Part shown: piece after piece, positions 46,028-57,648 of the stretch
How the letters are laid out: each line of letters begins with the position of its first letter
Position numbering within the stretch: the stretch's first letter is position 1
NCBI RefSeq assembly: GCF_030272615.1
Contig: NC_081409.1
Location: 239,533,832 to 239,597,831, forward strand
Direction: 5' to 3'
DNA from: Cryptomeria japonica
Lineage: Eukaryota > Streptophyta > Pinopsida > Cupressales > Cupressaceae
DNA length: 64,000 nt
The notes under the pieces: model-generated
The model's input: the letters and a program-made list of their open reading frames with translations, nothing else
Told to the model about the DNA's origin: nothing
The model's database searches: none
Translations under genes and position numbers: made by a program

Positions 46028-46390
46028 TCAAGACAGGGAGGTCCTGATCAGTGCAGAATAGTGGAAGTTGTTACCAGATGATGAATTGTTGAGAGGATGG
46101 AGAAGATGGCAGATAGGAGACAGGAGTTCAAGATCGACCAAGAAGTAGGTTCTGGAGAGATTTTGATCCGGGGAGATGGAAGTTGGGATGGTTGAAGTCC
46201 AGATTAGTGCAGAACATTGCAAATTGTTATCGGAGACCCATTCGTCAAGCAAAAGATCTGCGGATCTTAGATTTGTATATTGATTCCGGAGAGATTCTGG
46301 TCTGGGGAGACTAAAGCCAATATGGCTGAGGTCTAGATCAGTGCAGAACAATGGAAGTTGTTACTGGATGATGAATTGTTGAGAGGATGA
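46028..46390 (+). repeat. Degenerate tandem repeat, ~130-170 bp units
   Basis: The phrase 'gtgcaga.ca.tg.aa.ttgtta' occurs near 46040, 46205 and 46341, each followed by related text. 'tccggggagat'/'tctggggagac' recurs at about 46168 and 46302. The minus-strand open frame across it (46028-46351) is explained by the repeats. Confidence 0.6.
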
Positions 46391-46704
46391 TCTGTGGATC
46401 ATAGATCTAATTTGTAAGAGTTGATTTGTAATCCTGGGTTGCGGTTCAGCATGTGGCATATGTAATTCTTCAGACTGTAATAAGAATTGTTCATATTGTT
46501 TACCAGTTATGTATTATGTGTTGTTATCGATTGTTCTTTCTGCTGTTACTGGCATCTTGTTATCGATTATTGGTATATCTTGCATGGTTTTTGTGTTAGG
46601 CTACAAGGTTGGGTTGTCCTTCATTGGATCTCCCTACCTTGACCGCGTTACTTTGAAAAATTACACAAGAAGATCGTTTGCTTTGTATAGTAATTATAAG
46701 TAAA

Positions 46705-46975
46705 TGAGATATTATAATTATATGTAAATGGGATATTTCAATTTCAATTTTTACATATAATTATAATATCCCATATAATATCCCATTTACTTATAATTAC
46801 TATGCAAAGAAAAATACATATGTCTATAAAATTGAAATATCCCATTTACATATAATTACAATATCCCATATAATTACATATAGAAATGTATAAGTGAAAG
46901 CCATTTTGAAGTGATGCAAGAATTTCATTGTGATTTTAATGTATAAGTGAAAGCCATTTTGAAGTGATGCAAGGA
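46705..46975 (-). repeat. Partial copy of the AT-rich inverted-repeat family
   Basis: Repeats the 'gggatattataattatatg' vocabulary of 45640-46020 and then runs into two tandem copies of 'gaaagccattttgaagtgat' (about 46907 and 46947). Confidence 0.6.
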
Positions 46976-47379
46976 TTTTCGTAGGGTTAATTCAATATTT
47001 TAGAAACCTTTTCAAGTCATATTCCACAATTGCAATATACTAAAATTGATTGATATCTTCAATTAGTTATTAACAAGTTCTTATTTATTTTCCTCATTAG
47101 ATGATTAATTTCATTTTTCATAGTTCTTAATATAAATTGCACCCTTAAGAAAGAGTGCAACTCTTCATTATTTCTTCCCTTTGAAAGGGACATAAACTTT
47201 CATAATCAGGCCTGCACTTCTTATTTAAATCAGATGTGCACTTCTCATTTCCAAATTATGCCGCCCCTCAAATGAAGTTTTGTGTTTTGAAGTAACCGAG
47301 ATCAAAAGTTAACAGACAAATGGTAAAAGTGAAAGCCATTTTGAAGTGATGCAAGAATTTCATTGTGATTGAAACAATC

Positions 47380-47665
47380 ATACACTATGCAAGGACAGTC
47401 ATACCCTTGGACTTCTAGGACAGTCATACCCTTAGACTTCTAGGACAATCATACCCTTAGAATTCTAGAACACTATTTCATTTCCATTTTGAAGTGATGC
47501 AACTTCTAGGATATTCATACACTATGCAAGGACAATCATACCCTTAGACTTCTAGGACAATCATACCCTTTGACTTCTAGGACACTATTTCATTGCTATT
47601 TTGAAGTGATGCAAATTTTAGGACACTCATACACTATGAAAGGATAGTCATACCCTTAGAATTAT
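47380..47665 (+). repeat. Minisatellite with higher-order pattern
   Basis: A 25-bp unit of the type 'aggacaatcatacccttaga' + 'cttct' is repeated three, two and one times. The groups are separated by a longer block 'acactatttcatt.c.att' + 'ttgaagtgatgcaa'. The larger period is about 120 bp. No coding potential. Confidence 0.8.
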
Positions 47666-48369
47666 TCACTCTTATCAATGCCTTAGGAACTTCTAGGAAT
47701 TTGATGGTAGTTACCCAAACTTCTCCACCAACACTAATCATCCAACCAATCAAGAATGAATCTTGCAAATATAAGTTCCTTATACCCTATCAACAAGGGT
47801 AGCCACTGTCATTTGTAGGACAATCAAAGGTCTTTTCTTTTGGGGTTTTTTACTTTCCTTACCCAACCTTGTAACTCTCCAATAACCTTTATTCACTCTC
47901 CTTCCTTCCCCTAAGCCTCTTACTCAATTAATCGTTTGCATAAGCTTCACCATTAACCACTCCTTGCTGCTATAAAATGATTGAGACACATTTTCAGTCA
48001 TAAACCATTGTTTGAGAACGTGCCAACATTTCCTGGAGACCCTGCAGATAATATTATAAGCAAGAACACAATATGATACAAATATTTCCTCATTGGTATG
48101 ATCAATCAATCAAGAACTAATTCAAAATACATTTTATTTGGCCACTGATTACCCTAATGAGGGTTTTGATTGTGATTCACAAGAATGAATTTATCTTCTT
48201 CTATACATAACCAAAATAGATTGTAACTACCTTCAACTTGATTTGGAACCAACTTTACATCATTTTCTTCCAAAATGCAACTTTTGCATGACAACATTTT
48301 TTGTCAACTTTGACAAATTTGCATAAAATCCCACCTAGACTAAACCTAGACCTCAAATGACTCAAAATG

Positions 48370-48900
48370 GATCCAAATAGGTCCAATTACATTATAAATA
48401 GACTTTTACATCCTAATTTCCCTTTACAAGACTCATTTACTTATACCACAAACCATCTTGAGTGTTCAAGGATTGGGAAACATTTATTTCAAGAGAGTGT
48501 ATGAGGGTCTTGTTTTCATTCCCATATGTGTTTCCAAGCAAGGGTCTTGAGTTTCATAATAACTTTCCTAAATGTGGATGTGTGTTGAGCCAATGGAATG
48601 TGGTTTTGCAACCGGGTGTTGTGAGAACTCAAGGGGTGTGTGAAGGTATTGGGTCTTGTGTTCAATCATGGAAGGGAGGTACATGGTGTTTATCAAGCCT
48701 TGGGGTGGTTGTAGATGTGTGAGTTTGTGAATCCTATTAAGGAAAGGTGTTGATGAATTAGGAGAGTGAGAGCACCTAGTTGATGGAACACACCTACTAG
48801 ATAGGTGAGTTGGGATAATTTGTCCCTAATTGGTGAGTTTGTGTGTGGATTCTCTTCATCAATTTTGAAGTCTTTTGGTTTGCATAGTAATTTGAAGTAT
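48370..48900 (+). other. TATA-containing LTR-like stretch
   Basis: A 'attataaatagac' box at about 48393 is followed by a transcript-like region; the open frame 48462-48722 is of no recognised family. I could not find paired ends, so its class is open. Confidence 0.25.
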
Positions 48901-49036
48901 TTTAATATGAAATTGAAATTGACCTATGGATCTCATTCTGATAAGCTCTATTTTATTTACTCTCTACATCAATGATTAGCCAAGTCTATGAAGTAACTGA
49001 GATCAAAATTTATTTCCTACAATTCATGGGTTAAAC

Positions 49037-49127
49037 TCCTTGACTCAAACACAATGAAAGTCATGGATCACTTCAAAATGACTTCCACTTTTAGTAAATT
49101 CCTAACAATAGTTGGATCTCTATCTGA
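49037..49127 (+). repeat. Second copy of the dispersed ~90-bp repeat
   Basis: Direct match to 27978-28070, from 'cacaatgaaagtcat' to 'aacaatagttggatctc'. Confidence 0.7.
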
Positions 49128-49454
49128 TCCAAGACTTTCATTGTGATTGAAAACATTAATAAAAGAAGAGAAATATTGCTGAAATTAATCTAACTATACA
49201 ACTATTCTATCCTTGGTTCATTTTCGGGTATATGAGAAGAATCCATGGATTTGACATAGGTCTATAATAATGTTCTTGCTCAGGGGTATAGCTAGAGCCC
49301 ATGAGGCTCCATGACACCATTACAATAGGGTGGAGAGAAAGCCTTTGTTAGATTTTTAAATGATAGTCATATGTTTGTCTTGAAATTGCAAAATTAAAAA
49401 ACATACTTTATGCATTTTCATTGAGAAATTATCTAGCATGATATGATATACTGT

Positions 49455-49662
49455 GAGATGTATCTTGAAAATGAGATGTATGATGTGATATGCTATGAGA
49501 TGTATCTTGAAAATGAGATGTATGATATGACATGCTGTGAGATGTATCTTGAAAATGAGATGTATGATATGATATGCTGTGAGATGTATCTTGAAAATAA
49601 GATGTATGATAATGATATGTTGTGAGATGTATCTTGAAAATGAGATGTATGATATGTTGATG
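49455..49662 (+). repeat. 42-bp minisatellite, about 5 units
   Basis: The unit is 'gagatgtatcttgaaaatga' followed by 'gatgtatgatatgatatgctgt'. Because 42 is divisible by 3 it leaves an open frame with a repeated 14-residue peptide (EMYLENEMYD...). I take the frame as a by-product of the repeat. Confidence 0.88.
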
Positions 49663-51119
49663 ATACCAACTTTATGATTAGATATTTTTTCTGCTATCTA
49701 GTAATATAATTTTTTCTGGTATCTAGCAATACTTTAGGATTCGATATTTTGCTATCAACTATCTTATTAAATAGGTGTTTTCAACTATCTTAATGGATTC
49801 CTTAGGTTTTCTTCTCATTTGTCATATTTAGATATTTTGGCCTTAAACATGCATCATTAGGGTTTTAGGTTTAGATTATCCGATCGGATAGGGTAATTTT
49901 TAGCAAAAGGGAAATAAATAAATCTGATTATGTTTGAAATGCACATAAGTTGAAGCTAAGTGATTGCTCACATGTAAACTGATTAGCTAAGTAATTGATT
50001 CGAACTATCCCTCGCTCAACGAATTATGGTCGGGTTCTTCATTCACCACCATCTCTCACCCTATGAATCTCCTCTCTTCCACATGCAAATTAAGTCTTCT
50101 AGTAATAAGGATAAAGGTATAAGGTGGGATAGTCAACTGTAATATCTATGAAGGAGCAATCATGAAGCAAAAGTTAAAACAATATAAGTACAAAAAGACA
50201 ACTTGGAGCAAACAAAACATAGGTACCTTTCAAAGTAAGAGTAACCTTACGTTGAAGATTAATTTAGATGTTGACTAGTGAAGACCATGCATTTGAAGAT
50301 AATTTAGATGTTGAAGAATTGAAGAAGGAAGATGATAATAGAGTTTTTTCTTGAAAAACTATTTTATTGAATTATCTGATGGACCAATTGATTAGTGGAG
50401 ATGTACTAATGCTTCAATTTCATGAGGGAGCCTTGAAAGAAGCATATAATTTTCAATGAAATCAAGGAAGAAATTATCATTGGAGGTTACAAGGTAGGTT
50501 AGGAGGGTTAAAGTTAAAATATGAGATGATTTACATGGGACATTGATGGAAGACATTGCAAACTATAAAATATTACACATATATTTATGTTTAAGCCTTA
50601 GCAAAAATCTTTAAAGAATCATACAAACCAAGTAATAATAGTAGTAAGAAAGCATGAGATAAAGTTAAGAAGAAAAAGATAAAGCTTCTAAAAGGTATGG
50701 AAAGGAGATTGCCATTAATATTTGTAGGTCATAGTGTCATCGGAGTAATTAATAGAGAAACCCAATTCGGATGAAAAACCCAATTAGATCTAAAAGTTCA
50801 AATAAAACCCCAAAATTTTGTAATCAGATCTAAAAATGCAAATAAAATACCAAGTTATGATTATCTTCAGTGTCTCCTATAACCTTGGCTAGGGATTTGA
50901 GAATGCATCCAACCAGATTGTCTCCTCTAACCTTGGCGCATGCGAATGAAGTCTTCTGATCGGGTACTTCATTCACCACATGTGCTCACCCTATAATATT
51001 TCCTCCTCCTACGCACACAAATGAAGTCTTCATTCATCATCATCTCTAAACCTGTGAATCTCCTCTCCTGCGCGCGCCAATGGTCTTTTGCTTTGCCTTG
51101 TGGGAATGAAGTTTTTCAA

Positions 51120-51440
51120 AGTCTTTTGCTTTGCAGAGTATTTTGAAATTAAAATTGACCTATGAGATATTATTATTATATGTAAATGGGATATTTCATT
51201 TACATAGACATCTCTTTTTCTTTGCATGGTAATTATAATTAAATGGGATATTTTATGGGATATTATAATTATATGTAAAAATTAAAATTGACCTATGGGA
51301 TATTAAACATTTTTATATAAAATTATAAGTAAACATTGCCAAAGTATGGGATATTATATGGGATATTATACATTTCTATATGTAATTATTTGTAAAAATC
51401 AAAATTAACCTATGGGATATTAAACATTTCTATATTAAAA
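51120..51440 (+). repeat. Right arm of the 5-kb-spaced inverted repeat
   Basis: Inverted match of 45640-46020, lacking the ~40-bp CACTA-subterminal-like piece of the left arm. Confidence 0.65.
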
Positions 51441-51869
51441 ATTATTTATGATATTTTTCAAAGGTCTATTGCTCACAACCTATTAGTACATTGATGCAAT
51501 ATTTTGTACCACATTCTACCACTATATTATTTTGAGGCTTTTAGTTTGAAAAATAAGTAAGGCTAAACACGAAGACAAATCTATTCAAATTTTATAGGGG
51601 AGGATCAAGAAGGAAAGTTAAGTTTGACATTATGCTCACTATGACTAGTTCGTAGTTTATTCCAGGGTGTTCCAAATAAATGTACTAGATTATTTTGCTA
51701 TGCACTAGCTAGACAAAGTGTGTGGATGTTCATTGGACCAAGTATAGTGTGGGTTGGGCGACATGTAGTTCATGCCCCCACTCTAGGAGTAACATGTGGG
51801 TTTTAGGACCTAGTTGACTAGACATTGTGATTGATAAACTAACTTGTGGATGAATTGTAGATATTATGA

Positions 51870-51872
<3 letters not shown>

Positions 51873-51925
<53 letters not shown>

Positions 51926-52100
51926 ACTCTCTCACAGATGTCTCCATCCCAATTTTTCCATTCTCTCCATGTCCTCCCTTTCTCTTTCTCTCTCACATCT
52001 CTCTCTTTGCCTATTACTCTCTTTCTCTCTCAAGTCTCTCTCTCCTTCCCTCTCTCCCTCTCTCCCTCTCTCTTTTCCCCCCTCTCTCTCTAGTTTACAT
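51873..52100 (+). repeat. (CT)n microsatellite and pyrimidine tract
   Basis: About 24 perfect CT units at 51873-51921, followed by 180 bp of CT-rich sequence to about 52100. The open frames over it are compositional. Confidence 0.95.
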
Positions 52101-52775
52101 TCTTCCATTCATCTTAGATGAGTTTATTTTAGATACATTTAGTTAATTATATGCATTAGGGATATGCTTCAATTAGGATTCATTCAATTCTTTTGAAAAT
52201 AATAGAAAAATGTCCTAGGGATCTACTTCAATTAGGATTCATTCAATTGTATACTTTTGGGATGCAAAAAGGTGGTGATATGTCCCAGTAGGATAGAAAA
52301 ATGAGGATGATGCCCCCTCTAGAGGGTAGTCAAATTAGATTAAGAGAATCATCTCCTTGAATTAGATTAAGAGCATAGATACAAAATAATATCAGGTGCA
52401 TCATGCATCATAATAGGAATCATTGTGTTATTGCATAAAAAACCATTAAAATGATTCATCCATTAAATTTTCCATAAATATCTCAGTAGGGAACACAACA
52501 TGATGCAAATATTTGTAATGTAAAAGTATAAATGACTTGAAATGTAAAGATACATGTAAAGATCATCACAAAGTACAAGTTCTCCCACATAATTACAAAC
52601 AAGTCCTCCCACATTATCACAACATTTAGATTTCACCAAAAAATATCAAGAAATCAATATTAAATAGATAATATACTAATCACATACTTCATACATTTAA
52701 ATCATGTCATTGATCTTCTTCTTCATCCAACTCTTTGTCTGTATCATCCGATCCATAATCAACATTGTAAGGATT

Positions 52776-52789
52776 GATCATCATCGTCG

Positions 52790-52833
<44 letters not shown>
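52776..52833 (-). repeat. (ATC)n microsatellite coding poly-Asp
   Basis: About 16 GAT units in the C-terminal tail of the TNP2-like gene. A unit or base change here shifts the tail between two frames, one of which continues to an acidic end at 52707. Confidence 0.9.
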
Positions 52834-53509
52834 TTTATGAACATTAACTCCTACATCATCGTGATCTTGTTCCTCTTCTTCGACATCTTTGTCAGACACA
52901 TCATCAACTAACTGTTGATCCTGATCATCATCTACATCGTCTTCTATTTCTTCTGTATCTTCTTCTTCCATTACATTATACTTTACCAACCTCCCCTTTA
53001 GGATTATGTCTAACAACAAATGACCAACCCAGTTTATGTGGAACCTTTGAGTAAAATACATGCTCACATTTGCTTGGAAGAACATAGGGCTCATTTCCAA
53101 CTCACTCAAATGACCTTGTATTAACCATTGCAAATCTATTATCATGTTCAATAATAGTTCTGTTAGGATCATTTTCATTTAATTGTAGCCTGTACCATTG
53201 GACAATGAAAAGAACTAATTTGAAGGACCTAAAGTCACACTCAAGTATATCATCCAAAATCCCATAGTATCAATTTTTTGAGACTTGAGGATGTATGTCG
53301 CTTCTAGATGAAACATTAGTCACCTGAAATATTGTAGTTATTTCAGAATCACAAGTTTTCTTCGTGTCATCCAACTTTTTGATGCAAAATTTATGACCAT
53401 TGCACCACATAGCCTTGTGGTGTTTCACCTGCAATATGTCAAACATGTAAAAATTATTGCATCGCCAGTTGATAAACATATTTATTCTTGGTCGAATGTA
53501 TGCAAAAAA

Positions 53510-53513
<4 letters not shown>

Positions 53514-53548
<35 letters not shown>
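53514..53548. repeat. (TA)n microsatellite
   Basis: About 17 TA units within an intron of the TNP2-like gene. Confidence 0.95.
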
Positions 53549-53554
<6 letters not shown>

Positions 53555-56500
53555 TGCAATTTAAAAAAATTAAATAATATGGTGAATAATATATTTATAC
53601 ATACCTGTTTATTTCTTCAACCATATGCTAAATCAATTTCCCTTGGTGTAACAATGAAATCTCTAATACGATTAGCTTCTTTAACCAATGAAGCCACACC
53701 TTCCCATGTTAATGCGTGACCAAATTGTTGACATCATTCAATCCATACTATCATCCAATCAAGATTGTTTGCGACATACAAATGTAGTGCATCCCACTCT
53801 CGAGAAACTATTTAAAAAATAACTAGAAATTTACAACTGGTGTATATTAAAGATTAATAATTAATTAACTACAATATATATAAAAACTAAATATAAAATG
53901 TATTTAGATTAATGTCCATGAACATCTAATAATTACCTCTCACTTTCCTCAATCTACCTTTCCCCATTAGGTACTCCCCTTCAAATTTGTTAATGGATTT
54001 GGGATCCCAAATGCGATCTACATGGATCTTTGCCACAAACTTAGGAAGATATTCAGTAATGTACACCATAGCCTAGTATACCATGTATCCCTCCACCATA
54101 GAACCCTCAGGATGTTCTCTTTGTCGAACCAAAGCCTTCAAAAATTTCAAGTGCCTCTCAACCATCCACATTGACCTTGTGTGTACAGGTCCACACAATT
54201 CAATCTTCTCAACTTGGTGTATGAGGTAGTGTTTTTGTGCATTGAAAAATGTCGAAGATAGACACTTTTGCATTTCACACATTAGATGAGGAATTTTTCT
54301 CTTCCAATATTTTATATCTTCTTTATGGATTTATTTAGATGACAACCATTTACAAGTGATTCAAGACACAAATATATTAACGGGACTTAACAAAATAATA
54401 TACAATATATTACATAACAAGTAAAACAAATGGTAAATATAATATCTATACAACAAATTGAAAAAATATCACTACTTACCTCATGTATTTTCCAAGATCA
54501 TATGTAACTTGCTTGACATTATTGTCAAAGTGGTTTGGGAGAGATAGAGGTAGAACGTACTTCAACAATTATAAAATGATCTTTTCATTGTTTTTAAAAA
54601 AAAAGTAAACATAATACAATGAAAAGTACATGTAGTATACAAATATATAGTAAATATACAAGAACATGAATTAACTTAATGAAGGTATGCCAATCATGCG
54701 TTTTCATCCCTGACCCAAATTCACTTTTCTTTGTTATGAGATTGTTTATGTTCGCAGCAAATCCTATGGGAAATCGAATTTTTTCGTATGACTTCTTTTA
54801 TAGCATTTCTTTGTTTCTCTCTTAATAACCAAGGAAATGGCACTTATATTAATTTGGTCTCCATTGCTATTTAATTGAATGACATTTTTTATTGCATGAT
54901 TGGATTCCTGAATGTCACTACAAATTTTGACAATTTTTTCTTTGTCACACCTTCCATCCAATATTTTCCATAACATCTTTGTTAGATTCTTTCTAATATT
55001 CATAGTATCAAACAAATGCACAATTTGTAGCTGCCCATAGTAGGGCAACCTACTAAATTGTTTGGGATAAGTTTTTAGTCCCTTTGGAAGGTGGTCATTA
55101 ATGCCTTGACGACCTTCATGAAGCATATAAGTTTAAAAAGTTAACAATGACAATCATCGTCAATTGCATCATGAGTAAAAAACACACAATATAAAAATAT
55201 AAATTCCAAATATATTATATATGATAGATAAACAATTAGATTGAATGATATTACCTTGACGATTAATTCTATTATATTCCAACTTCCATAGGTGAGGTGT
55301 CATTCTTCGTGGTTTTGATGTAGTCTCTTCTTACTCATTGAAAATATGTTTTTCAGTAGTTTGATACTTATGATTTTTGTGGAGGAAGTTCCTATACTCA
55401 TCAAACACTTGCTTTCCTAAACTTGTTGAATGACGAGATTTCCTCTTTGGACCACAAACTGGACATGCAAATTTCCCCTTTGTTTGAAGGCCTGCAAGAT
55501 CATGTAAAAAGGATTAAATATGTTAATTTTTATAATTATATATATTGAATGGATTATTTTTAAAAAAATGCATGATTTATACTTTAAAAAATTAAACATT
55601 ATTAAAGTGCGCAAGTTGAACATTATAGCATACCACAAAAATGTGTTAGCCCTGGGGCATCATGAATTGTCCATACAAGCATTGCATGGAATTGAAATTG
55701 TCTTTGTCATATTGGTCTAGAGACGTCATGCATAGTGACACCATTCCATAACTCCAACAACTTGTCGATAAGAGGCTTGATATATACATTCATATCATTA
55801 ACTTGGTACTTACCTAGTTGAATGAACAAAAACATTACATAATTATTATAATCATTTTATTGCAATATATATAATTTAATGTACATGACTATTAAATGAA
55901 AAAAATACCTGGAATAATCATTGCCAATATTATGTGCTCCCTCTTTATTGACATCCATGGAGGAATGTTATTATTGATAACAAAAACAGGCCAGACCGAG
56001 TAAATAGATCTCCGCTCTCCAAATGGATTGACATCGTCCGCTGCCAATGAAAGCATGAGATTACGAGGTTCTTCTTTGAAGTGTGGCCATTTTTCCTCTA
56101 TGTTCGTAAATGCAGAACCATCCATAGACATTCGAAGAATGTCATCTCGACTTCTATTGCATGCATGGTAATCCATAAATTGTGCCAAGCTTTCACACCT
56201 AAATAATCGTTACAAACGTGGAATAATGAGAATATAATGAAGAACCTTGCAAAGCACCTTTTTTGTTAGTTGATCTGTTCGATATCTACTGATATGACAT
56301 TCAGGGCATTTTGTTGCAAATTCATGTTGTTTATGATATATAATATAATCACTAGGGCATGCATCTATTGCTTGATACTCCAATCCAATCTCTTTCATAA
56401 TGACAAATAATTCTCGATATGAGTGAGGTAGAATATTTGATCCAGTGGTAACAAAAAATCACCTATCAATCTATAACAACAATAATAATTTGTTAATATA

Positions 56501-57482
56501 AAGAAATCAATGGTACATATTTCACCATTTATTTACTAGTGATGAAATAACAACAAAAATAGATGAAAAAATATGACATATATGACATACCTTAACATAC
56601 GCGTGATTGTTATGTTGGATAAACTATTCATAACCTTCAAGTTCACCAACAACAATACAACAAAGAGAAGAGTTGTTTGGGAGCCTTCGTAAAGGGGCTC
56701 GTATGCCTTCTCAAGTACAGGTAAATCATGAACAACATCAAAGTCATATTGATCATCATGATCAGTTATGCCAGTACTAAATGTATCATAGACCAATGTA
56801 TTTGTACCATAATCTTCAATTGATTTTTTTAGTGCATGATCATCTTCTTCCATAGGATCATTATCTTCAGCTTCGATATTCACACCTCCATGTTCCTCCA
56901 CTTGGAAAACCACATTCTCCAAATTATGGTAGTCCATATCATGTGCCCTAGGGTGCCCCACCTATATAAAAATGATCAACATAAATAAACCATGATCATG
57001 ATCTCATTATCAAGTGATTTTTTATGTATATAAATTGTTAAAACAATATAAACATATACAAATGCAATCAATATAAACACATATAATGAAAAACTTACTA
57101 ATGGATGATAATCATGGCCCCCTTCAATGTGACCATGCTGCCTACAATGTTTCTCAGTTGTTGTGATTAAAAGTCTTCTAGTCTTTAAGCCCTTACAATT
57201 TTTGCAGGGGCAATAACGTTTCCCATCACCTTTTCTTTTCAATCTAGACCACAATCTAGCAATTGTCTCCTTATTTTGTTATTCGCTGATATTATTTGGC
57301 ATGAGTTTTCTTCACAGGCCAAAAAAATGATTTGTGGAAAATTCGGTCTATAACCTTCAAAAATCAAGCAAAACGATGTCACAAGTACGAAAAACACTGT
57401 CCGCACAATTTTTTATATTATTTACTTGACTAACTCTAAGGGTTTTTTTGTTTTTTTTTAACTTTTTCACTTTTCTGTTTTT

Positions 57483-57648
57483 CATCAGAATTCCGACGAT
57501 AAGTACTTTTGTCAGAATTTCGACGAACGTCAAGCAAGAATTAAAAAAAAAACAAATTTGACACAACTTGCCTCGTAAGATCCAAAAAAACAAAAAAAAT
57601 CCCATAGTTCGTCAGAAATTTTCATCGGAAAATGCACCCAAATGAGTG
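57483..57648 (-). repeat. Right subterminal repeats and terminal repeat of the CACTA element
   Basis: 'catcagaattccgacgataa' at 57483-57502 differs by one base from 27401-27420, with related copies at 57512-57532 and 57611-57626. The end itself is CACTCATTTGGG in reverse complement. Confidence 0.7.

Larger units (their letters stand above)
52707..57254 (-). pseudogene. TNP2-like CACTA transposase gene, multi-exon
   Basis: Minus-strand exons in order: 57254-57096 with RYCPCKNCKG (transposase-associated domain), donor ATTA|GTAAGT; 56963-56592 with LEKAYEPLYEGS, donor AAG|GTATGT; 56474-55910 with YQAIDACPSDYIIYHK, KVLHYILIIPRL, EEKWPHFKEEPRNLML and PPWMSIKRE, donor CCAG|GTATTT; 55812-55640 with VYIKPLIDKLLELW; 55497-55255 with GKFACPVCG; 55130-54690; 54600-54480 with SLPNHFDNNVK; 54340-53945 with LCGPVHTRSMWMVERHLKFLK (DUF4218); 53820-53610; 53460-52707 with YYGILDDILE and KLGWSFVV-like readings (DUF4216) and an acidic tail. 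Stops: TAA at 56210, TAG near 54076 and TGA near 55690-55710. Frame slips lie at the poly-Asp repeat. TNP2 is the catalytic transposase; this copy is dead. Confidence 0.82.
27134..57648 (-). mobile_element. CACTA (En/Spm) DNA transposon, 30.5 kb with insertions
   Basis: The left end reads CACTAACACATTTGGGG and the right end, reverse-complemented, CACTCATTTGGGTGC: CACTA-type terminal repeats with a small deletion at the right. Subterminal copies of 'TCAGAATTCCGACGATAA'-like motifs lie at both ends (27327-27640 and 57483-57625). Between them are TNP2-like and TNPA-like genes, both on the minus strand. LINE protein similarity stops at 27133 and resumes just after 57648, which confirms the boundaries. 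The 3-bp target duplication is not intact (aat against gaa). Removing the Copia element leaves about 18.3 kb. Confidence 0.8.

Noticed and set aside
47380-47665. CRISPR-like array
   Set aside because: Units are contiguous without unique spacers, and the context is a plant nuclear transposon.
48462-48722. 86-codon + frame as a gene
   Set aside because: No recognisable domain; it lies downstream of a TATA box in LTR-like repetitive DNA.
51844-52146. Ser/Leu-rich open frames of up to 100 codons
   Set aside because: Translation of the CT microsatellite and pyrimidine tract.
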